This document shows, piece after piece, positions 6,456 through 12,691 of a stretch of DNA of 19,388 nucleotides. Position 1 is the stretch's first letter; each line of letters starts with the position of its first letter. This DNA is from RGIG4103 sp045644605 (lineage in GTDB: Bacteria; Bacillota; Clostridia; RUG12999). The stretch covers positions 1-19,388 of the forward strand of contig JAZRHB010000007.1 of NCBI GenBank assembly GCA_045644605.1, given 5' to 3'. The notes beneath the pieces are model-generated. The model was not told where the DNA came from, did not search any database, and saw only the letters and a program-made list of their open reading frames with translations. Position numbers and translations under genes: made by a program.

Positions 6456-9400
6456 ATGAAAAAGTTTGAAAGTGCGGCTTTATCCATAACGTTTGATAAT
6501 GGGGCAATTACTGAGCTTTGTGCCAAAGACGGAAAAAACCTTATCGCTAAGGTTTGTCCTTTTGCAGAGCTTGAATACTGCACAATAAGCCCGGCGTTTA
6601 CGAATGAATGGATTCGTCCGTTTGAAAGAAAGGAGCCAACTTTTGCAGTTTATTCCAAAACCGAAGAACGTGCGGACGGATTTAAACTGTATTATATATA
6701 TAACGATGCTGAAATAGTGCTTGATTTTGATGTGGAAATTGTTCCCGAAGCAATTTTGTTTACACTTAAAAGTGTTGAAACAGAAGGGGAAAGACCGCAG
6801 ATTATAAGGTTTGCGCATATTTTCCTTGATACGGAAAGTGAAACAGCCGCTACCGGCATGTCGCTTGACCCCGATACGGGCGGAATAAACCTTCCGGGTC
6901 TTGAACAAGAGCAGGGAGCTCTTGTTTATGACCATTTCAGTTATGAGGGACGTGTGTGGGCAATTACCGCCGCGAAAAGAGAAAACCTTCGTGAAAATAT
7001 GAAGACGATAACAAAAAAATATATGCCGAGCAATATGTGGTCGGATTGCGGAGGAGCTTTTTCTCTTGACAGACCGGAGATTAACGGCAGTTATATGATG
7101 TGCTTTGGTACATTTCTGCCGGGGTCACTTACTCCCGACAACATAGAAGAATGGATTGAAATGCTGCACGACATAGGTATCACGCAGGTCGATTTCCATG
7201 GTGCGGAAGGTAAAAACTTCTCGTTTGGCGATTTTGAGCCTAATCGTGAAATATTCCCGGAAGGAAGAAAATCCTTTAAAAAGATGGTTGACCGTCTTCA
7301 TGAAGGGGGAATTGAATCCATATTGCATACCTATGGTTCTCTTATAGGAAAAGGGTCTTCTTTTGTTACGCCTGTGCCGGATAAAAATCTCGGATATAAC
7401 AGAATTTTCACTCTGGCAGAGGATATCAGTCCTGATGAAACGGAAATTCACATAGAGGAGAGTACGGAAGACATAAGCCTTGTGCTTACGAGTCAGTATA
7501 ATTCAAGTACATACATCATTTGTGATGATGAGATAATAGAATATACCGAGCTTGGCGACCATTGCCTTAAAGGATGTGTGCGTGGTGTGCTTGGAACAAA
7601 ACCGGCGGCGCACAGCAAGGGAACAAAGGGACGAAACCCTAAACGAAAATATAATATTTTTGTACCTGATGCAGGCGGTCCGCTTTTCAATAAGGTTGCA
7701 AAGGCAACAGCAGATTTTGCAAATGAATGTGGTTTTGACGCATATTATTTTGATGCTCTTGAAGGTGTTAAGGCAATTGACGGGGATGATTTATTTAAAA
7801 TATGGAGCGTAAGATTTATTAATAAGGTACAGGAATATACAGGACGCTCAATCCCTATGGAAATGAGTACAATGAATCACGGACTGTGGTATACCCGTTC
7901 GCGTATGAATGCATTTGATTATCCGAAACGTGCGCATAAAAATTTTCTCAAAAGACATGCGGAGATAAACAAAATGGCGCAGGAAAAGAACTTGATGACA
8001 CAAAATCTTGGTTGGTGGAAGATGGGCGAAAATAAGCCTTTAAACACTTCCGAATACGAAAGAATAACGACAGACGTATATGATTTCTTCGGCAGACTTG
8101 CGGCATCCTATGGTTTTTCAATGTCGTTCCAGAGTTTAAGCCTTTTTGATTGGCAGAAAAGTGAAGAATTAAAACGTTGCGGCGACCGAATACGCAGATG
8201 GGAAAAAGTAAGACTTGGACAGGAACTTACAAAAGAAGAATGTGCTCTTATTACCGACCATGAAGTGTATATGAAACCCGACGGAATTTATATGGCAACT
8301 TATCTTAAAGATGTTGCGCAGTTTGCCGGCGGAAAAGCCTCTGTCTGTATCGATAACCCATACGGTGCGCAACAGCCGATGCTTATAAGACTTGAAACAC
8401 TTTATAATAAAACTGACGCTCTGGCGAAACAGAATGAACAGGGAATAGACGTAGATGCACTTGTGCTTGCATCCGGCATTGATACAAAAGAAACAACAAC
8501 AGCGCAAACAGAAGCGTATTATATGTTTGACGGTGCGTTTGCGAAAGACCTTAAAACAGTTACATCCCGCACGGTTACGGCTTCTATAACGGATGAAGCT
8601 TCTCCGTACGGAAACGCAATATCTTTCAAAGTAAAAGCGGCAAAAGATATTGGCGTGGCGCGTTTTGAACGTATATTTGAAAACCCGGTTGATATAACAG
8701 GACAGTACGGTTATGGTGTCTGGGTATATGGTGACGGAAAAGGAGAAATAATTAATCTGCAGATCAGAAGTCCCAAAATGTATTCCGACGGTCTCGATCA
8801 TAAGATTATTAAGATTGATTTTGTCGGATGGAAATATTTTGAGCTTTACGAATCTTCTTCTTCGGAAAGTATGGAATATCTGTGGCCGTATTATTATCGA
8901 CATCTGAATAAAGATGATGAGTTTACTCCAACAGTATATGAAGCAACAACAAGCGACTGGAATGAAAATGTATATCTTGCGGGCGAAAGACTAAAGGGAA
9001 ATCCAAAGCAAATAACATCTTCCAGACCCGACTTTGCCCGGATTAAATATGCAAGCGTATGGATGAACAATATGCCCGTGGGTGAAGAATGCAGCGTAAA
9101 AATTGCAGGATGGCACAGCTTCTTTACGGGTACAGGCGAAATTTCGGATATTACTGTAAAAGCAGAGGAAGGAAGTATTGAAGTTCAGGGAACACTTCCG
9201 TCGGACTGCATAGTGGAATATTCGGACGGCAGAAAAACAGCCGGTCTTGGCGAAAAGTGGGGCGAACAACATACTAAGGCATCGTGGTATTCTTCCGGAG
9301 CAAAAGGTGAAATGACGGACGCATTTACAGCTTCTGGTATGATTACCTTAAAACCGGGTAAAAACATACTTAACATAAGTGCAGATACACCCGATGGTAC

Positions 9401-9464
9401 AAGACTTCGTGTTGTATGCGGCGTTACAGAAGATAAACCGGTTATCTCGCGTGAAGTAAAATAA
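6456..9464 (+). CDS. Glycosidase-like TIM-barrel protein with inserted beta module
   Basis: The protein has 1002 residues with no signal peptide and is probably cytoplasmic. I do not recognise a named family. Residues about 1-205 look like the beta-sandwich that precedes the barrel in many retaining glycosidases. A TIM barrel spans about 215-600, with strand motifs ITQVDFHGAEG (242-252), IESILHTYGSL (286-296), FDAYYFDALEG (427-437), IPMEMSTMNHG (466-476) and LMTQNLGWW (513-521). D433 and E436 are catalytic candidates by analogy with clan GH-D and GH31-type barrels. Residues about 317-393 form an insert ending in LKGCVRGVLGT plus AAHSKGT, the signature of a small beta module common in phage virion proteins. 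Beta domains follow at about 685-870 (CBM-like) and to the end. The ATG at 6456 has a GGGAGA ribosome site. Glycan breakdown is the likeliest role, substrate unknown. Transcription may come from the tRNA promoter. Confidence 0.7.
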   Translation: MKKFESAALSITFDNGAITELCAKDGKNLIAKVCPFAELEYCTISPAFTNEWIRPFERKEPTFAVYSKTEERADGFKLYYIYNDAEIVLDFDVEIVPEAILFTLKSVETEGERPQIIRFAHIFLDTESETAATGMSLDPDTGGINLPGLEQEQGALVYDHFSYEGRVWAITAAKRENLRENMKTITKKYMPSNMWSDCGGAFSLDRPEINGSYMMCFGTFLPGSLTPDNIEEWIEMLHDIGITQVDFHGAEGKNFSFGDFEPNREIFPEGRKSFKKMVDRLHEGGIESILHTYGSLIGKGSSFVTPVPDKNLGYNRIFTLAEDISPDETEIHIEESTEDISLVLTSQYNSSTYIICDDEIIEYTELGDHCLKGCVRGVLGTKPAAHSKGTKGRNPKRKYNIFVPDAGGPLFNKVAKATADFANECGFDAYYFDALEGVKAIDGDDLFKIWSVRFINKVQEYTGRSIPMEMSTMNHGLWYTRSRMNAFDYPKRAHKNFLKRHAEINKMAQEKNLMTQNLGWWKMGENKPLNTSEYERITTDVYDFFGRLAASYGFSMSFQSLSLFDWQKSEELKRCGDRIRRWEKVRLGQELTKEECALITDHEVYMKPDGIYMATYLKDVAQFAGGKASVCIDNPYGAQQPMLIRLETLYNKTDALAKQNEQGIDVDALVLASGIDTKETTTAQTEAYYMFDGAFAKDLKTVTSRTVTASITDEASPYGNAISFKVKAAKDIGVARFERIFENPVDITGQYGYGVWVYGDGKGEIINLQIRSPKMYSDGLDHKIIKIDFVGWKYFELYESSSSESMEYLWPYYYRHLNKDDEFTPTVYEATTSDWNENVYLAGERLKGNPKQITSSRPDFARIKYASVWMNNMPVGEECSVKIAGWHSFFTGTGEISDITVKAEEGSIEVQGTLPSDCIVEYSDGRKTAGLGEKWGEQHTKASWYSSGAKGEMTDAFTASGMITLKPGKNILNISADTPDGTRLRVVCGVTEDKPVISREVK

Positions 9465-9471
9465 GAACCCG

Positions 9472-9504
9472 ACCCGATAGCGCAATCGAAGATTGCGCAC
9501 GGGT
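9472..9504. repeat. REP-like palindromic element after the 1002-residue protein gene
   Basis: A central 8-bp stem GCGCAATC/GATTGCGC (9480-9487 with 9491-9498, GAA between) is nested inside ACCCG/CGGGT (9472-9476 with 9500-9504). It is GC-rich, begins seven bases after the stop codon and has no T run, so it is not a standard terminator. A second small hairpin TTGTTG-TTTT-CAACAA follows at 9516-9531. It occurs once in this window, so 'repeat' rests on its resemblance to dispersed bacterial palindromes. Confidence 0.5.
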
Positions 9505-9535
9505 ACCCCGGAACCTTGTTGTTTTCAACAATGAA

Positions 9536-9570
9536 AAAGGGCAGAAACAAAAGTTTCTGCCCTTTATTTT
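9536..9570. terminator. Bidirectional terminator between convergent genes
   Basis: A perfect 13-bp stem (9536-9548 with 9553-9565) and an AAAA loop are followed by TTTATTTTAT on the plus strand and a shorter T run on the minus strand. It lies between the convergent stop codons at 9464 and 9574 and can serve both genes. Confidence 0.9.
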
Positions 9571-9573
9571 ATA

Positions 9574-10110
9574 TCAGTTTCTGCAGCCGTAGGTTGTGTT
9601 ACTTTTGCAGGATGTGTTATAATCGCAGGACGTATTGCAGTCGCAGGACGTATTGCAGTCGCAGGATGTGTTACAGTCGCAGGATGTGTTACCATTGAAG
9701 CATGCGTTGCATTTGTTAAGGAAATCAAAAACAAGTTTTATTGCCGTAAAAAGTGTTGCCGCAAAGGCAAGTGTAAGCAGTGCAACAAGGATAATACCCG
9801 CTGTTGTTGGTTCGGAAAGAAAAAGTCCTGCGGTAACTACACCGAAAACAAGGCTTATAACCGACAGAACCGAAAGTGCACGAAGGTCATCCGCAATACA
9901 GGGATACGGACAATCGTATTTTAAAGAAAGGATAAACGCAAAAATAAGCGTCAGTACAAGAAGCAGAATGTTGCTTACATTTATATAAATGACCGATGTG
10001 GCCAGGAATGGAAGAAAGCCAAATGCAAACAGCAAAGTAACCGCTGTAGCAACCACTATGCTGATAAGAGCAATAAGCACAAAACCAAGTGCATTAGAAC
10101 TATTGTTCAT
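9574..10110 (-). CDS. Four-helix membrane protein with C-terminal NTSCDC repeats
   Basis: The protein has 178 residues. Four hydrophobic helices are visible (about 8-36, 40-63, 77-98 and 104-130), with KYDCPYPC (64-71) in the loop between helices 2 and 3. After helix 4 comes NKCNACFNG and then six hexapeptide units (141-176), mostly NTSCDC, decaying to NTSCDY, NTSCKS and NTTYGC. Both ends are predicted on the same side of the membrane. I know no function. The tail could bind metal, form disulfides or be a modification target, and none of these is shown. The ATG at 10108-10110 has AGGAGG seven bases ahead. The gene has its own promoter and is separated from the upstream PqqD-like gene by a strong terminator, so the two are not one simple operon. 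Confidence 0.75.
   Translation of the reverse strand: MNNSSNALGFVLIALISIVVATAVTLLFAFGFLPFLATSVIYINVSNILLLVLTLIFAFILSLKYDCPYPCIADDLRALSVLSVISLVFGVVTAGLFLSEPTTAGIILVALLTLAFAATLFTAIKLVFDFLNKCNACFNGNTSCDCNTSCDCNTSCDCNTSCDYNTSCKSNTTYGCRN
9583..9690 (-). repeat. 18-bp tandem repeat coding for the NTSCDC tail
   Basis: There are six in-frame units of 18 bp. The inner units are nearly identical in DNA (plus-strand unit close to GCAGGACGTATTGCAGTC), while the outer ones have diverged, especially at the 3' end of the gene. Such an array can gain or lose units by slippage without breaking the frame. Confidence 0.9.
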
Positions 10111-10135
10111 AAAAGAACCTCCTTTTTATTTGATT

Positions 10136-10149
10136 AGGGAAAATTCCCT
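10136..10149. promoter_or_regulatory. Short palindrome in the leader of the Cys-repeat membrane protein gene
   Basis: AGGGAA-AA-TTCCCT lies between the -10 box (10155-10160) and the ribosome site (10118-10123), near the expected transcription start. It could be an operator, but it is short and single. Confidence 0.3.
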
Positions 10150-10154
10150 GCTAT

Positions 10155-10184
10155 ATTATATGAAAAAGGAAAAAGATTTGTGAA
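10155..10184 (-). promoter_or_regulatory. sigma-A promoter of the Cys-repeat membrane protein gene
   Basis: On the minus strand TTCACA (10179-10184) and TATAAT (10155-10160, perfect) have an 18-base spacer. The -35 abuts the T run of the upstream terminator, so this gene is transcribed independently of the PqqD-like gene. Confidence 0.7.
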
Positions 10185-10205
10185 CAAAAAAGCGCCTTTC
10201 GGCGC
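10185..10205 (-). terminator. Terminator of the HprK-like/PqqD operon
   Basis: On the minus strand GCGCC-GAAA-GGCGC (10192-10205, a stable tetraloop) is followed by a run of six to seven T. It begins a few bases after the stop codon at 10212. Confidence 0.92.
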
Positions 10206-10211
10206 ATTTTT

Positions 10212-10475
10212 CTATTCAAGCATTCCTGATTTTTCAAGTGTTTCAACAAAAGCTTTTACGTCCGCTTCGGCATCAGCGGCTGAAACATCATATTCTGAAA
10301 GCATTGCATTTGTAAGGTCTTCAATCGATCTGTCCTTACTCAACATTTCAAAAAGCATTGCGCCGGTTTCGTTAAGCGTCATCATTCCGTTAAAATCAGC
10401 GGTTTCGCTGCCGATTGGAACAACTACGTTACTGCCGGCAATTTTTCTAAGGACAAAACTATCTTTAACTTTCAT
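10212..10475 (-). CDS. PqqD family protein (RiPP recognition element)
   Basis: The 87-residue length is typical of stand-alone PqqD-like proteins. The family pattern is clear: an N-terminal beta part (MKVKDSFVLRKIAGSNVVVP), then LNETGAMLFEML (34-45), where an L-N-x-x-(G/A)-xxL(F/W) turn leads into the helices, then EYDVSAADAEADVKAFVETL and a final short strand GMLE. PqqD proteins are winged-helix domains (RREs) that hold the leader of a ribosomal peptide and present it to a modifying enzyme. Here the only partner in sight is the HprK-like protein encoded 21 bases upstream, in the same operon. No radical SAM enzyme, cyclase, protease or short precursor gene is found nearby. The ATG at 10473-10475 has a GAGGT ribosome site. 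The fold assignment is firm; the substrate is unknown. Confidence 0.85.
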   Translation of the reverse strand: MKVKDSFVLRKIAGSNVVVPIGSETADFNGMMTLNETGAMLFEMLSKDRSIEDLTNAMLSEYDVSAADAEADVKAFVETLEKSGMLE

Positions 10476-10496
10476 AAGATTACCTCTTTCGTATTA

Positions 10497-11357
10497 TTAT
10501 ATAACTCGGCGTACAAGGTCAACTGCCTCTTTATCTATGGTGCAACCAAGCAGATAAACGGGCGTGCTTGTAACGATTTTTTCTATATTTTCAAGCGTTT
10601 GATTCATAAGGTCTTTGTACGCGGGTCTTGTAACTTCGTGAAGCAGACGGAAAACCGCCTCATCAACGCTTATCCGCTGAATTCTATTTTCAGGTTTCTG
10701 CTCAAGAAGAACAACTGCACGAAGCGGCGCTGCAATATTGAAGTTTATATTTGTTTTGCCGCTCCACGGCGTACCGTTTACATAGGGAACTTCCTGACCG
10801 AATGTAATTGCGGGACAATCGTCATTAATCATTTTAGTATTGTCGCCATAATATTTCATCCAGAGAGATGTGTGGGTTGATTTTCCTGTTCCTGACGGAG
10901 CGGAAAAAATAATGCCATTGCCGTTATGCACGATACTTGATGAATGAACCACCATACCGTTTCGTTTCAGAATGCAATAACGGAAAACTTCGCCAAGCAT
11001 ATTAAAACAGCGCACGTCAACAGGTGCACCGCCAATATCTTCAATATCATAAAGTGCGGTATGAACAACACTTGCATCAGCATTTATTTCAACCTTGGCA
11101 CAAGCCTGTAAATCGGTTTCATATTTATCGTAAAAAATGTAGCCGCCATTGTCGGAGAAATATTCGCGGAACCCGCCGGTTGTTACTATATGCTTGTAAT
11201 CAGGTTTTTGTATTGGGAAAAGAGCTTGTTCGTAATATACTGTAACATCGGGAGCAGGAGAGTCAGTCACTTCATATGCTTTCATTCTGTATTTGAGATA
11301 TTCGTATTCAAAACCGGACACGGCAAATGTAATTCCGGCAATTTTATAATAATTCAT
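10497..11357 (-). CDS. HprK-like P-loop kinase (HPr kinase/PEPCK fold)
   Basis: The protein has 286 residues. Residues 1-130 are a variable alpha/beta N-terminal region. The catalytic core has HSSS (138-141), the P loop APSGTGKST (153-161), INDD (177-180) with the acidic pair expected to hold Mg2+, and GTPWSGK (195-201), the order seen in HPr kinase/PEPCK-fold proteins. Relatives sit in lasso-peptide and other RiPP loci, where some phosphorylate the precursor peptide. True HPr kinase has a different N-terminal domain and a CA-loop, so this is a homologue rather than HprK itself. It is the first gene of a two-gene operon with the PqqD-like protein, which is the natural candidate for presenting its substrate. 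The ATG at 11355-11357 has GAGGAGGT close ahead and a strong promoter. Phosphorylation of a peptide or protein is inference. Confidence 0.85.
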   Translation of the reverse strand: MNYYKIAGITFAVSGFEYEYLKYRMKAYEVTDSPAPDVTVYYEQALFPIQKPDYKHIVTTGGFREYFSDNGGYIFYDKYETDLQACAKVEINADASVVHTALYDIEDIGGAPVDVRCFNMLGEVFRYCILKRNGMVVHSSSIVHNGNGIIFSAPSGTGKSTHTSLWMKYYGDNTKMINDDCPAITFGQEVPYVNGTPWSGKTNINFNIAAPLRAVVLLEQKPENRIQRISVDEAVFRLLHEVTRPAYKDLMNQTLENIEKIVTSTPVYLLGCTIDKEAVDLVRRVI

Positions 11358-11392
11358 AACATACCTCCTCGCTCTTGAAACACAGTATATTT

Positions 11393-11422
11393 ATCATACC
11401 ATATAAAACGCTTTCTTGTCAA
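11393..11422 (-). promoter_or_regulatory. sigma-A promoter of the HprK-like/PqqD operon
   Basis: On the minus strand TTGACA (11417-11422, perfect) and TATGAT (11393-11398) have an 18-base spacer. It lies back to back with the capA promoter, with 21 bases between the two -35 boxes. Confidence 0.82.
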
Positions 11423-11443
11423 CCGATTTATTTTTATGTAAAG

Positions 11444-11472
11444 TTGACTTTGCTTTAATAATATGGTACTAT
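11444..11472 (+). promoter_or_regulatory. sigma-A promoter of the CapA-family lipoprotein gene
   Basis: TTGACT (11444-11449) and TACTAT (11467-11472) have a 17-base spacer. The start would fall near 11479, leaving a leader of only about 15 bases before the GTG start, which argues against any start codon further upstream. Confidence 0.8.
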
Positions 11473-11493
11473 TTAAACATAAGAGGGGGATTG

Positions 11494-12618
11494 GTGAAAT
11501 TGAAAAAAGTTATTTCGCTTATTATTTGTATTGCAATGGCAATTTCATTTACATCGTGCAAAAAGCAGCCGTCCGTAGAGGAACCGATAGAAACTGCGGT
11601 AACGCTTACGGCAGTAGGGGACAACCTAATCCATGCGCCCATTTATGAGCAGGCACTTCTTTCCGATGGAACCTATGATTTTGCGCCGGCTTATGCAAAT
11701 ATTGCGCCTTACATAAAGGGAGATATCAATATTTTGAATCAGGAAACACCAATCGGCGGAACAGAGCTTGGAATTTCTTCGTATCCGTGTTTCAATTCTC
11801 CGCAGGAGCTTGGCGGGGATATGATAAACCTTGGATTTAACGTGGTAAACCATGCAACAAATCATATTATGGATGCAGGCTCAAGGGGTGTTATAAATTC
11901 GCTTGATTTCTGGGCGGTAAACGGTATTCCCGTACTTGGAGTTTATAAGGACGGAGAAGACCCGGTTAAAATAATTGAAAGGAACGGACTTAAATTCGGT
12001 CTTGTTTCATTTACATATGGCACAAACGGGATAAGAGTGCCCGAAGGAAAAGGAATAAATGTTTGTCATACTGAAGATGCACTTATCACAGAACATATTT
12101 TAAGAGCGAGAGCAGCATCTGATATTGTAATTGTAAATATGCATTGGGGAAACGAATATCAGATGAAACCAAATGACGAACAAAAACGCCTTGCCACTCT
12201 TGCGGCAAGCTGTAATGCAGACCTTGTTATAGGACATCATCCGCACGTTATTCAACCGGTTGAGGAAATTGTAAGGGCGGACGGCAAAATGATGACGGTT
12301 GCATATTCGCTCGGTAATTTCATTTCTTCGCAGGTGGACGCCGAAACAATGCTTGGCGGTATGCTTATGGCGCAGTTCCGCGGTGTGCCGGGTAATGCAT
12401 ATCTCTCGCAGGTGGCGTTTATGCCGCTTATAACCCATTATGGTGACAGATTTGGTGGCTCGAAAGTATATGCGTGGGACGACTATACCGAATACCTTGC
12501 GGGGCTTCACGGATGTAAAAATTATGACAGTTCATTCTCGTACAACCGTATAAATGAACTGATAAATAAAACAATCGATGAAAAATATTTGGCAAATAAA
12601 ACATATTTTTTAAATTAA
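11494..12618 (+). CDS. CapA-family lipoprotein (PGA_cap metallophosphatase-like)
   Basis: The protein has 374 residues from the GTG at 11494, chosen because GAGG (11483-11486) precedes it and the signal sequence then starts VKLKKVISLI. Longer reading upstream would begin inside the promoter. A TTG at 11500 is an alternative. Hydrophobic residues 7-20 end in SFTSC, a lipobox with Phe at -3 (less usual), so Cys22 would be lipidated and the protein anchored outside the membrane. The CapA/PgsA calcineurin-like set is complete: VGDNLIH (41-47), NQE (82-84), NHATNHIMD (119-127), MHWGNEY (216-222), GHHPHVIQP (247-255) and YSLGNF (271-276). The family includes the poly-gamma-glutamate capsule factor PgsA/CapA, but no capB or capC is nearby, so a general cell-surface phosphatase role is as likely. 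No terminator separates it from glnN. Confidence 0.88.
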   Translation: MKLKKVISLIICIAMAISFTSCKKQPSVEEPIETAVTLTAVGDNLIHAPIYEQALLSDGTYDFAPAYANIAPYIKGDINILNQETPIGGTELGISSYPCFNSPQELGGDMINLGFNVVNHATNHIMDAGSRGVINSLDFWAVNGIPVLGVYKDGEDPVKIIERNGLKFGLVSFTYGTNGIRVPEGKGINVCHTEDALITEHILRARAASDIVIVNMHWGNEYQMKPNDEQKRLATLAASCNADLVIGHHPHVIQPVEEIVRADGKMMTVAYSLGNFISSQVDAETMLGGMLMAQFRGVPGNAYLSQVAFMPLITHYGDRFGGSKVYAWDDYTEYLAGLHGCKNYDSSFSYNRINELINKTIDEKYLANKTYFLN

Positions 12619-12620
12619 TA

Positions 12621-12649
12621 TTGCCAGAAGAAACATTTTTTGATATAAT
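12621..12649 (+). promoter_or_regulatory. sigma-A promoter of glnN-pgi
   Basis: TTGCCA (12621-12626) and TATAAT (12644-12649, perfect) have a 17-base spacer. It begins three bases after the upstream stop codon. No GlnR-type TGTNA-N7-TNACA operator is obvious, so nitrogen control is not visible at this promoter. Confidence 0.8.
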
Positions 12650-12691
12650 GATATAAATGTTTAAAAATACAATGAAAGGCTGATACGATAT

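Noticed and set aside
8169..8903. 244-codon open frame on the minus strand inside the 1002-residue protein gene
   Set aside because: It is a shadow of the plus-strand gene, with no start signals and an improbable basic, Cys/Phe-rich composition.
9583..9690. CRISPR-like array
   Set aside because: The 18-bp units are contiguous, without unique spacers, and lie in frame within a coding sequence.
10111..10211. Possible short RiPP precursor gene next to the PqqD-like gene
   Set aside because: The gap holds only the terminator, a promoter and a ribosome site, and no open frame with its own start signals. The divergent gap at 11358-11493 also contains only promoters and ribosome sites.
11416..11493. 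Upstream extension of the CapA-family gene to an ATG at 11416
   Set aside because: It would place the start inside both divergent promoters and bury the signal peptide behind 26 residues. The GTG at 11494 has the ribosome site and gives a normal lipoprotein signal.
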